The notes under the pieces: generated by a model
Told to the model about the DNA's origin: nothing
The model's database searches: none
The model's input: the letters and a program-made list of their open reading frames with translations, nothing else
NCBI GenBank assembly: GCA_017452475.1
Contig: JAFTMJ010000006.1
Coordinates: forward strand, 1 to 33,493
Reading direction: 5' to 3'
From: Clostridia bacterium
GTDB taxonomy: Bacteria > Bacillota > Clostridia > Oscillospirales > CAG-272
Length of the DNA: 33,493 bases
Translations under genes and position numbers: made by a program
Part shown: one piece after another, positions 14,555 to 22,084 of the stretch
Numbering within the stretch: position 1 is the stretch's first letter
Layout of the letters: the number at the start of each line of letters is the position of its first letter

Positions 14555-15703
14555 TTAATATACTTTTTTGTAAAGCTGAAGGATGTCTTCTTCGGTGATT
14601 GGCTGTGGGTTGCCGCCTGTGCAAACGTCATTAAAGGCGTCGTTTGCGAGCTGTGGCAGAGCCTCCTCGGGGATGCCGATTTCACGGAGGGTTTGTGGGA
14701 TGCCCAAGTCAAGGGAGAGCTGCTTAACGGCATCAACCGCTGCCTTTGCCGCCTCCTCGTCTGTCATACCCTCTGTGTTAACGCCCATTGCCTTGGCAAT
14801 TCTGCCGTACTTAACAATGGAGGAAGGCATATTGAACTCCATAACGGTTGGGAGAAGGAGCGCATTTGCAACGCCGTGTGCGATATCAAACCTTGCGCCA
14901 AGTGGGTGCGCCATTGAGTGAACGCAGCCAAGTCCAACATTGGAGAATGCCATACCTGTCATATACTGACCTAAAGCCATTTGCTCACGGGCTTCCATAT
15001 TGGAGCCGTCGAAGGTGGCTGTCCTTAGGTTGTCGGAAATAATTTTGATTGAGTTAATGGAAAGAACATTTGAAAGGTGCCAAGCGCCCTTTGTGATGTA
15101 GCCCTCAATTGCGTGGGTAAGGGCATCCATACCTGTTGCCGCTGTTAAGCCCTTAGGCATAGAAGCCATAAGCTCCGCATCAACAATAGCAAGAACGGGA
15201 ATGTCATTTGCGTCAACGCAAACCATTTTTCTGCCGCTTTCCTCATCTGTGATAACATAGTTAATTGTAACCTCAGCGGCTGTGCCTGCGGTTGTTGGGA
15301 GGGCGATAATATCAACGCACTTGTTCTTTGTAGGCGCTACACCCTCAAGGGAAACAACATCGGAAAACTCGGGGTTGTTGATGATAACGGCAATAGCCTT
15401 AGCTGTATCAATGGAGGAGCCGCCGCCAATGGCGATGATGAAGTCAGCCCCTGAGAGCTTGTATGCCTCAACGCCGTTTTTAACATTGTTTACGGTTGGG
15501 TTAGCCTTAAAGTTGTCAAAAACCTCGTATGGGAAATCACCCAACACATCGGTAACCAGCTTAACAACTCCAAAATTGATAAGGTCGCGGTCTGCAACGA
15601 TAAATGCCTTTGTGTAGCCTCTCCTTGCGATTTCACCGCCCAAAACCTCTCTTGAGCCTGCGCCGAAATAGGATGTTTCGTTTAAAATAAATCTGTTTGC
15701 CAT
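14555..15703 (-). CDS. fucO: Lactaldehyde reductase (iron-dependent alcohol dehydrogenase)
   Basis: This 382-aa group III alcohol dehydrogenase reduces L-lactaldehyde to 1,2-propanediol with NADH during anaerobic fucose or rhamnose use. It closely resembles E. coli FucO as I recall it, including the start RFILNETSYFGAGS, the NAD loop GGGSSID (93-99), LPTTAGTAAEVTINYVITDE and the ending CTGGNPQPITEEDI. The iron ligands fit Asp193, His197, His262 and His276 (GMDALTHAIEG and HSMAHPLGARFDIAHG). It is monocistronic, with its own promoter and an AAAGGAG site. No fucose or rhamnose isomerase, kinase or aldolase is in the window, so it may act with distant genes. Confidence 0.88.
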   Translation of the reverse strand: MANRFILNETSYFGAGSREVLGGEIARRGYTKAFIVADRDLINFGVVKLVTDVLGDFPYEVFDNFKANPTVNNVKNGVEAYKLSGADFIIAIGGGSSIDTAKAIAVIINNPEFSDVVSLEGVAPTKNKCVDIIALPTTAGTAAEVTINYVITDEESGRKMVCVDANDIPVLAIVDAELMASMPKGLTAATGMDALTHAIEGYITKGAWHLSNVLSINSIKIISDNLRTATFDGSNMEAREQMALGQYMTGMAFSNVGLGCVHSMAHPLGARFDIAHGVANALLLPTVMEFNMPSSIVKYGRIAKAMGVNTEGMTDEEAAKAAVDAVKQLSLDLGIPQTLREIGIPEEALPQLANDAFNDVCTGGNPQPITEEDILQLYKKVY

Positions 15704-15740
15704 TGGAATTATCTCCTTTAATATTTATTTTGTTAATTTA

Positions 15741-15769
15741 AGTATAACATATAACGGTTGCTATTTCAA
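15741..15769 (-). promoter_or_regulatory. Promoter of fucO
   Basis: On the minus strand, TTGAAA (15764-15769), a 17-nt spacer and TATACT (15741-15746) lie 38 nt before the fucO start. Confidence 0.7.
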
Positions 15770-15839
15770 TAACTAATTACCAAAAAATGCGCATGCCGAC
15801 TGCGCTTTATAGTGCAAAATGTGGAAAAATTTAAAGGAC

Positions 15840-15868
15840 TTGACAAAATTGGAAAAGAGGTGTATAAT
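15840..15868 (+). promoter_or_regulatory. Promoter of the marR-type operon
   Basis: Consensus TTGACA (15840-15845), a 17-nt spacer and consensus TATAAT (15863-15868). Such a strong core promoter fits a repressor-controlled operon. Confidence 0.85.
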
Positions 15869-15874
15869 ACAAAT

Positions 15875-15888
15875 GTTGATAAGTCAAC
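15875..15888 (+). promoter_or_regulatory. Dyad at the transcription start, probable MarR operator
   Basis: GTTGA-taag-TCAAC is a 5-bp inverted repeat lying 6 nt after the -10 element, over the expected transcription start. A bound repressor there would block initiation. The MarR gene follows, so autoregulation is the simplest reading. Confidence 0.55.
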
Positions 15889-15934
15889 GCGAAATAATTA
15901 AAAAAATCAACAATTTTAAGAAATGGGGGGTATG

Positions 15935-16381
15935 ATGGAATCCGAAAGATTTTCACCGTTTGTTCTTTACATTGAGAGAATATCAAAAAATATCAAGAGG
16001 GTTGCGGACATAAAAATGGAGCCGTATGGCTTGCGCAGTCCACACGTTTTATGCATATTACAGCTTGCTAAAAGCGACGGGGGACTTTCCTCCACTGCAT
16101 TGGCTGATGCCTGCGGTGTTGACAAGGCCTTTGTTTCACGCATAACAAGCGAGCTTATGACCAAAAATTATATAATGAAGGATGAAAACGCAAGGGGCAA
16201 GTACAAAACAAAGCTTGTTTTGACCGAGAAGGGTCAGGAGATAAACCAAGTTATAGTTGGCATCTTAGAGGAGTGCTTTAAGCAGGTTGATGCAAACATA
16301 ACCGCAAAGAAGCTTGATATTTTCTACGATGTGCTTTGCAGAATCGATGGCGGTATTGCCAATCTGCTCAAGCAGAATTAA
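15935..16381 (+). CDS. MarR-family transcriptional regulator
   Basis: This winged-helix regulator has about 148 aa from the chosen start. The helices FVLYIERISKNIKRVADIKMEPYGL and the wing-helix region LSSTALADACGVDKAFVSRITSELMTKNYI, followed by the wing DENARGKYKTKLVLTEKG, match the MarR fold. Three in-frame starts exist (15923, 15932, 15935). I prefer 15935 because the GGGGGG run at 15925-15930 can then serve as the ribosome binding site. It is 12 nt before an acyl-CoA ligase gene and behind a promoter with a dyad, so it likely represses its own operon and may respond to an acyl-CoA or fatty acid. The ligand is inference. Confidence 0.88.
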   Translation: MESERFSPFVLYIERISKNIKRVADIKMEPYGLRSPHVLCILQLAKSDGGLSSTALADACGVDKAFVSRITSELMTKNYIMKDENARGKYKTKLVLTEKGQEINQVIVGILEECFKQVDANITAKKLDIFYDVLCRIDGGIANLLKQN

Positions 16382-16393
16382 AAGGAGATTATT

Positions 16394-18103
16394 ATGTTTG
16401 AATTAAATAGTATTTACGGCTTATTTGAAAGGGGCGCAAAGCTTTACGGTGCGCATCCTTTATACAGATTTAACAGAGAAAAGGAGGACATGGTTACCGT
16501 TAACTACGACGAGTATATGCCATTCCTTCAAAAGATGACCCTTGCAATGCAGGAGCTTGGCGTTAAGGACCAAAAGGTTATTGTTATGGGCGAAACAAGC
16601 GTGCAGTGGATTACAACATATGTTTCCACAGTTACCGCAGGCGGCGTTATTGTTCCTCTTGACCCGGGTATTTTAGAGGACGAGATGATTAACTTCATCA
16701 ATTTGTCCGAGGCGAAGGTTGTTGTTTACTCCAAGACCTTTGAAAAGCTCTTTAACGAAAGAGGCAATGAGCTAAAGACTGTTGAAATGTTTATCGAAAC
16801 AGACAAGTCCACATTTACTCTTACAACAGAGGAGCCCTATGAGGCTTCAAGATATACCACCTTTAACAACATTTTGGCACTTGGTGAGTATCTTTATTCA
16901 AATCTCGGTGAGGACGGCTTTGTTCTTCCCGAGCAGGACACAAAAAAGATGTCTGTGCTTTTGTTTACCTCAGGCACAACAGGCACAAGCAAGGGCGTTA
17001 TGCTTTCACAAAGAAACATTTGCGCGGTTATGGAGGGCATTGAGCCAACACTTAACGTGCTTACCCCCGATGATGCGGTTATGTCCGTTCTTCCTATCCA
17101 CCACACATATGAAATGAGCGCGGGCATTTTGGCACCTATGCTTTACGGCTGTACAATCAATATTAGCGACGGAATTAAGTATGTTGCTAAGAATATGAAG
17201 CAGTTTAAGCCCACAATTATGACGCTTGTTCCTCTCTTTGCGGCTACACTTTATAAGACAATTATGAAGAATGTTAAGAAGCAGGGCAAGGAAAAGACAC
17301 TTAAGACAGGCGTTAGAATCAGTAACTTCCTGCTAAAGTTCCACGTTGACCTTCGTAAGAAGCTCTTTGCGCAGGTTCTTGAGGCGCTTGGCGGCAGACT
17401 TAAGTACTTCATTGTTGGCGGCGCGGCGCTTAACCCTGAGCTTGTTGACAGCTTTAAGGCTCTTGGCATCCATATTTCACAGGGCTACGGCATTACAGAG
17501 TGCGCACCGCTTATCTCTGTTATCAGCTTGAAGGATTACAATCCTGCCTCCTGCGGTAAGGCTATGCCCGGTATGCAGGTTATGATTGACAAGGAAAACC
17601 CTGATGACCTAACAGGCGAAATCGTTGTTAAGGGCGACAATGTTATGCTTGGATATTACAATGCGCCTGAGCTTACTAACGAGGTGCTTTCCAACGGTTG
17701 GTTCAGAACAGGTGACTATGGATACATCGACAAGAAGGGCTACATCTACATTACGGGCAGAAAGAAGAACATAATTATTGCCTCCAACGGTAAGAATGTA
17801 TTCCCTGAGGAAATCGAGGAATATATTGGCGAAATTCCGCTTGTTGAAGAGGTTGTTGTTCTTGGCAGAGATGAAAAGAAGAACGGCGAGGTTGATATTG
17901 TTGCTATCGTTGTTCCAAACCAGGATGAGTGTGCGGCGGCAGGCTTGACTGATGAGGAGGCTATTTACAACACTATCCACGAGCGTATTATCGAAATCAA
18001 CAAAAAGCTTGTTGCTTATAAGCATGTTAACAAGGTTGAGATTAGAAACGAGCCCTTTGAAAAGACTGCGGCTAAGAAGATTAAGAGATTCTTGGTAAAA
18101 TAA
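16394..18103 (+). CDS. Long-chain acyl-CoA ligase (AMP-dependent synthetase)
   Basis: This 569-aa adenylate-forming enzyme probably activates a fatty acid to acyl-CoA. The P-loop-like LLFTSGTTGTSKGVML (about 189-204), the A5 motif GYGITECAP, the A7 motif GWFRTGDYGYID with GRKKNIIIASNGKNVFPEEIE, and a C-terminal KTAAKKIKR holding the catalytic Lys are all present. IVGGAALNPELVD before A5 is typical of long-chain (FadD/FAA-like) members. No signal peptide is seen; a basic helical patch (KNVKKQGKEKTLKTGV) may lie at the membrane. It is the second gene of a MarR operon and ends at a strong terminator. The chain length of the substrate is not visible. Confidence 0.88.
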   Translation: MFELNSIYGLFERGAKLYGAHPLYRFNREKEDMVTVNYDEYMPFLQKMTLAMQELGVKDQKVIVMGETSVQWITTYVSTVTAGGVIVPLDPGILEDEMINFINLSEAKVVVYSKTFEKLFNERGNELKTVEMFIETDKSTFTLTTEEPYEASRYTTFNNILALGEYLYSNLGEDGFVLPEQDTKKMSVLLFTSGTTGTSKGVMLSQRNICAVMEGIEPTLNVLTPDDAVMSVLPIHHTYEMSAGILAPMLYGCTINISDGIKYVAKNMKQFKPTIMTLVPLFAATLYKTIMKNVKKQGKEKTLKTGVRISNFLLKFHVDLRKKLFAQVLEALGGRLKYFIVGGAALNPELVDSFKALGIHISQGYGITECAPLISVISLKDYNPASCGKAMPGMQVMIDKENPDDLTGEIVVKGDNVMLGYYNAPELTNEVLSNGWFRTGDYGYIDKKGYIYITGRKKNIIIASNGKNVFPEEIEEYIGEIPLVEEVVVLGRDEKKNGEVDIVAIVVPNQDECAAAGLTDEEAIYNTIHERIIEINKKLVAYKHVNKVEIRNEPFEKTAAKKIKRFLVK

Positions 18104-18168
18104 GAATTTACAGGCGCGCAGAATAGAAAAAATTGAAAAGTTACGGGCAGAACAAAAGAATATTGGCT

Positions 18169-18205
18169 GAGAGTATCGTTTTTTGACGATACTCTCCCTT
18201 TTTAT
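18169..18205 (+). terminator. Rho-independent terminator after the acyl-CoA ligase
   Basis: An 11-bp perfect stem (18169-18179 with 18186-18196) has a 6-nt T-rich loop and is followed by a long T-run. Confidence 0.9.
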
Positions 18206-18254
18206 TTTTTGTTATTTTATGAAAAATTTGGCTTGTACGGAGCTTTTGTTTTTG

Positions 18255-18267
18255 CAACCTTTGGTTG
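18255..18267. promoter_or_regulatory. CAACC-N3-GGTTG palindrome, site 1
   Basis: CAACC-ttt-GGTTG, flanked by TG and ACA, lies about 110 bp upstream of the HTH-GlmM -35 element. It is a candidate operator for the XRE domain encoded downstream. Confidence 0.45.
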
Positions 18268-18335
18268 ACACAAAAAGAGTTTTGGGTTCGAAAAACAGAA
18301 AATTTTACAATCATATATGCAAAAATAGGCGTTTT

Positions 18336-18350
18336 GCAACCTCGGGTTGC
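18336..18350. promoter_or_regulatory. CAACC-N3-GGTTG palindrome, site 2
   Basis: GCAACC-tcg-GGTTGC is a 6-bp inverted repeat, 24 bp upstream of the -35 element and 81 bp (about 8 helical turns) from site 1. That spacing would allow two bound repressors to face each other. Confidence 0.5.
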
Positions 18351-18374
18351 CAAGAAAAATCAAAGTGCGGTTGG

Positions 18375-18403
18375 TTGTCAAAGGATGCTATGTTTGCTAT
18401 AAT
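18375..18403 (+). promoter_or_regulatory. Promoter of the HTH-GlmM operon
   Basis: TTGTCA (18375-18380), a 17-nt spacer and TATAAT (18398-18403). The -35 element is preceded by GGTTGG, which resembles half of the palindromes upstream. Confidence 0.7.
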
Positions 18404-18453
18404 AGGAATAGTGTGTTTGAAAAGCAACAAAATATTATCAAAGGAGAAGCGAA

Positions 18454-20073
18454 ATGACAATTGGTGAAAAAATCATACAGTTAAGAATGTCAAAGGGAAT
18501 ATCACAGGAGCAGCTTGCAGAGCATCTTAATGTTTCAAGGCAATCTGTTTCCAAGTGGGAGATGGGGCAGGCTGCCCCGCAAATTGACAAAATAGTACAG
18601 CTTTCGGAGCTTTTTAATGTTTCCTGCGATGAGCTTTTGAAGGAGGATGTAACCATATTAGGCTCATCCGCAAAGCAAAAGAGAAATAAGTATTTCGGCA
18701 CAGACGGTTTCCGCGGGGAGGCAAATGTGACCCTTACCTCTACCCACGCGTACAAGATAGGCAGGTTCCTTGGATGGTACTTCTCATCAAAGCTGTCCGG
18801 CTGTACAAAGGCGGGATACCGCCCCCGTATAGTAATAGGAAAGGACACCCGCCGTTCAAGCTACCTGCTTGAATATTCCATTGTGGCGGGAATAGTCGCT
18901 TCGGGGGCAGACGCATATATGCTGCATGTAACAACCACCCCAAGCGTTTCCTATGTTACCCGTATGGATGGGTTTGACTGCGGAATTATGGTTACCGCAT
19001 CCCACAATCCCTACTACGATAACGGCATAAAGGTTATTAACTCGCGGGGTGAAAAGTTAGATGACGAAACAACCTCGTATATTGAAGCGTATATAGACGG
19101 CGACTTAGCATCCTTGGGCGTTTTGGGAAGCGACCTTCCCTTGGCACAAAGATCAAGCATCGGCTGTATTCACGACTATTCTGCGGGAAGGAACAGATAT
19201 ATTGGCTATCTTATTTCCATAGCGTCAAATTCCTACAAAAATCTAAAAATCGGCATTGACTGCGCAAACGGCGCATCCTGGTATATTGCAAATGCGGTGT
19301 TTAGCTCCCTTGGGGCGCAAACCTATGTTGTGGGCAACGAGCCTAACGGACTTAACATAAACGACGGCTGCGGCTCAACCCACTTAGAGAACCTGCAAAA
19401 ATTAGTAAGAGAGAAGCACCTTGACATTGGCTTTGCCTTCGATGGCGATGCGGACAGGTGCCTTGCCGTTGACGAAAACGGAAATGTGGTTGACGGAGAT
19501 GCTATAATTTATATTTTGGGCAAGCGACTTAAGGCTAAGGGCACATTGAATGATGACACGGTTGTTATGACGGTTATGTCAAACAGCGGCTTTATTGCAA
19601 GCTTGGATAAGATAGGCATTAAGTGCGTTCAAACTGCGGTTGGCGACAGGTTTGTTTACGAATGTATGCAAAACAAGGATTATGCCATTGGCGGAGAGCA
19701 GTCGGGTCATATTATTATGAGAAAATATGCCACAACCGGTGACGGAATATTAACCGCAATTATGGTGGCGGAGGAAATTTGCGACTCCAAAACATCGCTT
19801 TCAAAGCTGGCTGAGCCGATTAAGCTTTACCCACAGTACCTTCAAAATATACGCGTAAAGGATAAGGCGGCGGTGGTTAATGACAAAAATGTGAAAAAAG
19901 AGGTTGAAAGCGTTGAAAGGCTTATAAACAAAAAGGGAAGAATTCTCCTTCGCCAAAGCGGAACTGAGCCTGTTATTCGCGTTATGGTTGAGGCGGAAAC
20001 CTATGAAAAGTGCGTTGAATACACAGAAGCGGTGATAAAGGTAATAAGAGAGGGAGGGCACGAGATTGAATAA
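18454..20073 (+). CDS. glmM: XRE HTH domain fused to phosphoglucosamine mutase
   Basis: This is a 539-aa single ORF. Residues 1-63 are a complete HTH_3 domain (IGEKIIQLRMSKGISQEQLAEHL, recognition segment VSRQSVSKWE, then DKIVQLSELFNVSCDELL). After a linker (64-77) comes a full GlmM-like mutase beginning KYFGTDGFRGEAN (79-91), with the phosphoserine loop TASHNP (Ser183), the Mg loop DGDADR (330-335), GEQSGH (414-419) and RQSGTEP (500-506). It would interconvert glucosamine 6- and 1-phosphate. GlmM is normally about 450 aa with no HTH. An in-frame ATA at 18655 follows an AGGAGG at 18641-18646, perhaps a relic of a separate start. It heads an operon with a beta-helix acyltransferase and nagB. 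A role as a metabolite-sensing regulator is inferred. Confidence 0.9.
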   Translation: MTIGEKIIQLRMSKGISQEQLAEHLNVSRQSVSKWEMGQAAPQIDKIVQLSELFNVSCDELLKEDVTILGSSAKQKRNKYFGTDGFRGEANVTLTSTHAYKIGRFLGWYFSSKLSGCTKAGYRPRIVIGKDTRRSSYLLEYSIVAGIVASGADAYMLHVTTTPSVSYVTRMDGFDCGIMVTASHNPYYDNGIKVINSRGEKLDDETTSYIEAYIDGDLASLGVLGSDLPLAQRSSIGCIHDYSAGRNRYIGYLISIASNSYKNLKIGIDCANGASWYIANAVFSSLGAQTYVVGNEPNGLNINDGCGSTHLENLQKLVREKHLDIGFAFDGDADRCLAVDENGNVVDGDAIIYILGKRLKAKGTLNDDTVVMTVMSNSGFIASLDKIGIKCVQTAVGDRFVYECMQNKDYAIGGEQSGHIIMRKYATTGDGILTAIMVAEEICDSKTSLSKLAEPIKLYPQYLQNIRVKDKAAVVNDKNVKKEVESVERLINKKGRILLRQSGTEPVIRVMVEAETYEKCVEYTEAVIKVIREGGHEIE

Positions 20074-20728
20074 GCTTGTTAAAACCAAGGATTTATATTC
20101 CGCGGTGCCTGAATATCTTACCCGACTTTTTGAGGAGTGTGAGTACCCTTGGCAGATGCTGCCGAAAATAAAGGATTATATCCTCGATATAATAAAGAGG
20201 GGCATTGAGGGCTACACCCTTATATCAAGCGGTGTTCTTGTTGGGGAAAATGTTAAAATATATCCCACGGCAACCATAGAGGGCCCTGCCATTATTGGCT
20301 CGGGCAGTGAGGTGCGCCCCGGAGCTTTTATAAGAGGCAATGTAATTACGGGGCAGGGATGCGTTATAGGCAATTCTTCTGAATTAAAAAACTGTATTTT
20401 ACTTGACAAAGTGCAAATTCCGCATTACAATTATATAGGGGATTCCATATTGGGCAACAGGGCGCACACGGGCGCAGGCACAATATGCTCAAACCTTAAG
20501 TCTGACGGCAAGGCGGTTGTTGTTCACGGTGAGCAGGACTATGAAACGGGCTTGCGTAAGGTAGGGGGAATTCTTGCTGACGGGGCGGATGTGGGCTGCG
20601 GCTCTGTTATAAATCCCGGCACGGTAATCGGCAAGAACACCTCGGTTTATCCCTTGACCTCCTTGCGGGGTGTGTATCCCTCGGATTGTATTGTGAAGGA
20701 TACAAAAACAGTTGTAAAAAGAGTATAA
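20066..20728 (+). CDS. GlmU-like left-handed beta-helix acyltransferase
   Basis: This 220-aa protein starts at a TTG that overlaps the glmM stop by 8 nt, behind an AGGGAGGG site. An N-terminal helical part (about 1-45) leads into hexapeptide repeats from about residue 55 (LVGENVKIYPTATIEGPAIIGSGSEVRPGAFIRG) to about 210. The segment IPHYNYIGDSILGNRAHTGAGTICSN mirrors the acetyltransferase site of GlmU (His, Tyr, GDA/S, GAGT-x-x-x-N). There is no uridylyltransferase domain. It probably acylates glucosamine 1-phosphate or another sugar phosphate, taking the product of the upstream mutase. An alternative is a sugar-nucleotide O-acyltransferase. Confidence 0.78.
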   Translation: MNKLVKTKDLYSAVPEYLTRLFEECEYPWQMLPKIKDYILDIIKRGIEGYTLISSGVLVGENVKIYPTATIEGPAIIGSGSEVRPGAFIRGNVITGQGCVIGNSSELKNCILLDKVQIPHYNYIGDSILGNRAHTGAGTICSNLKSDGKAVVVHGEQDYETGLRKVGGILADGADVGCGSVINPGTVIGKNTSVYPLTSLRGVYPSDCIVKDTKTVVKRV

Positions 20729-20748
20729 TATTCTAAAGGAGATTGGCT

Positions 20749-21459
20749 ATGAATTTTATTAAGGTTAATACTTATGAGGAATTAAGCGCCCGCGCGGCGG
20801 CTATTATTTGCGGACAGGTTGCAATTAAGCCCTCCTGCGTGCTTGGCTTGGCAACAGGCTCCTCACCCCTTGGCACCTATGCAAAAATGGCGGAGAAGAA
20901 CAGGGCAGGCGAGGTGGACTTTTCACAGGTTAAGTCTGTAAACTTAGATGAGTATGTGGGTCTTGACGGAGGTCACGACCAAAGCTACCGCTATTTTATG
21001 AACAACAATTTGTTTAAAAATATTAATATCGATATTAAAAACACCTATGTGCCAAACGGCTGCGCTGACGATATTGAGGCAGAGTGCAAGGCTTACGACG
21101 AGCTGATTAAGAGCCTTGGCGGAATTGATTTGCAGCTTTTGGGTATTGGCTATGACGGTCATATTGGCTTTAATGAGCCTGACTCATATTTTGAAAAGGC
21201 AACTCACAGAGTTACCCTTGACCCCTCCACAATTGAGGCAAACTCTCGCTTCTTTGCTTCGAGCGAGGATGTGCCCAAGACAGCAATTACTATGGGTATG
21301 GGCGGCATTATGTCAGCAAAGAGGGTTTTGCTTATTGCCAACGGAAAGGGCAAGAGGGAAATTGTTGAAAAGGCGTTTTTCGGTCCTATCACACCTAATG
21401 TGCCTGCATCTATCCTTCAGCTTCATCCCGACTTGACGGTTATATACAGCGAGAACTAA
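20749..21459 (+). CDS. nagB: Glucosamine-6-phosphate deaminase
   Basis: This 236-aa cytoplasmic enzyme converts glucosamine 6-phosphate to fructose 6-phosphate and ammonia. GLATGSSPLGTY, VNLDEYVGL, GIGYDGHIGFNEP and the closing PASILQLHPDLTVI match the family; the Asp and His in these motifs form the active site. I chose the ATG at 20749 because an AAAGGAG site is 8 nt upstream; the TTG at 20743 is too close. It lies 20 nt after the acyltransferase gene. With GlmM it sits at the branch between amino-sugar use and cell-wall precursor synthesis. The last 20 bp are part of an imperfect duplication with the downstream sequence. Confidence 0.94.
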   Translation: MNFIKVNTYEELSARAAAIICGQVAIKPSCVLGLATGSSPLGTYAKMAEKNRAGEVDFSQVKSVNLDEYVGLDGGHDQSYRYFMNNNLFKNINIDIKNTYVPNGCADDIEAECKAYDELIKSLGGIDLQLLGIGYDGHIGFNEPDSYFEKATHRVTLDPSTIEANSRFFASSEDVPKTAITMGMGGIMSAKRVLLIANGKGKREIVEKAFFGPITPNVPASILQLHPDLTVIYSEN

Positions 21460-21509
21460 CAAATGCGGGCGAACACAGCTCGCCCCTATGGTTACAAACA
21501 GCGAGAACT
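21438..21509. repeat. Direct duplication around a small hairpin insert
   Basis: The last 20 bp of nagB (21438-21457) recur at 21490-21509 with two mismatches. Between them is a 32-bp insert with the hairpin GGGCGA-acacagc-TCGCCC (21467-21485). This looks like a small element that inserted or expanded at the 3' end of nagB. The stem resembles dispersed GGGCG/CGCCC repeats that I recall from clostridial genomes. Confidence 0.6.
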
Positions 21510-21516
21510 GAAAAAT

Positions 21517-21551
21517 AAAAAATTGCGTGTCAGTGTGACACGCAATTTTTT
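21517..21551. terminator. Bidirectional terminator between nagB and the DUF2500 gene
   Basis: A 16-bp stem (21517-21532 with 21536-21551) has A-rich and T-rich flanks and a 3-nt loop. It ends both convergent transcripts; the DUF2500 gene stops at 21552. Confidence 0.88.
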
Positions 21552-21944
21552 TTATTTTTCAACAACCTCGCCGTTTAGGATGTAGGTTTCTTTCTTTGGT
21601 TTTTCCTTGGATTTTAATTCTTCATCGGTTACAAAGCTTACAAAAAAGCCGCCCTTGTAGGTAAGCTTACCGCTTTTGCCTATGTTGTCAGCCTTGAAAA
21701 GCTTTTTGTTTACAGGAAGCTCCAGCCTGTCGCTGCCGCCTAAGTCAAAGGTGATAAAATAGTTTGTGTATATGCCGCTTGAACGGAACATATCCTTTTT
21801 TCGCTTGCCCAAGACGGTGGCGGAGACGGTTTTTGCCTTGTTTTTAATAAAGGTGACAGAGCCTGCGAAAAATACCCTTGCCAAAAGAGTGGCAGGGATT
21901 AAAAGCAGACCTATTATTATCAATATGCTTATTACGGTATTCAT
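21552..21944 (-). CDS. DUF2500 family membrane protein
   Basis: This 130-aa protein has one N-terminal membrane helix (about residues 4-25) and a small beta domain. SATVLGKRKKDMF, YFITFDLGGSDRLELPVNKKLF and GKLTYKGGFFVSF match the DUF2500 pattern of short beta strands. Residues near the C-terminus are very charged. I chose the ATG at 21944 because AAGAGGTG lies 7 nt upstream; the GTG at 21953 falls inside that site. It is alone on its transcript, with its own promoter overlapping a CAACC/GGTTG dyad. Its function is unknown. Confidence 0.8.
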   Translation of the reverse strand: MNTVISILIIIGLLLIPATLLARVFFAGSVTFIKNKAKTVSATVLGKRKKDMFRSSGIYTNYFITFDLGGSDRLELPVNKKLFKADNIGKSGKLTYKGGFFVSFVTDEELKSKEKPKKETYILNGEVVEK

Positions 21945-21964
21945 AAAAATCACCTCTTGCTTTT

Positions 21965-21993
21965 ATTATATCAAAGCCTATAATAATTGTCAA
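21965..21993 (-). promoter_or_regulatory. Promoter of the DUF2500 gene
   Basis: On the minus strand, consensus TTGACA (21988-21993), a 17-nt spacer and TATAAT (21965-21970). Confidence 0.8.
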
Positions 21994-22007
21994 CCGACCT
22001 GTGGTTG
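21991..22007. promoter_or_regulatory. CAACC-N7-GGTTG dyad overlapping the promoter
   Basis: CAACC (21991-21995) and GGTTG (22003-22007) flank a 7-nt spacer. The left half overlaps the -35 element of the DUF2500 promoter. It has the same half-sites as upstream of HTH-GlmM, but wider spacing. Confidence 0.4.
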
Positions 22008-22021
22008 TGAAAAACAACCAA

Positions 22022-22060
22022 AAGTAGAAATCCGCCCCACGGGACAAGCCCGCAGGACGG
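22022..22060 (-). terminator. Terminator-like hairpin after the first lipoprotein gene
   Basis: Positions 22032-22043 pair with 22049-22060 around a 5-nt loop. Three of the 12 pairs are G-U wobbles that only work in minus-strand RNA. This suggests the structure belongs to the minus-strand transcript that ends 25 nt upstream. The T-run after it is weak. Confidence 0.55.
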
Positions 22061-22084
22061 AATAAGGGAAAGCAGTATTATTGC

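Larger units (their letters stand above)
18206..18374. other. Gene-free stretch upstream of the HTH-GlmM operon
   Basis: The gene-free region 18104-18453 holds the ligase terminator, two CAACC-N3-GGTTG palindromes and the operon promoter. No ORF with a ribosome binding site is seen here. The AT-rich segment between the palindromes shows no other clear structure. Confidence 0.5.

Noticed and set aside
18104..18168. Extra small ORF between the acyl-CoA ligase stop and its terminator
   Set aside because: No start with a ribosome binding site is present and the terminator follows closely.
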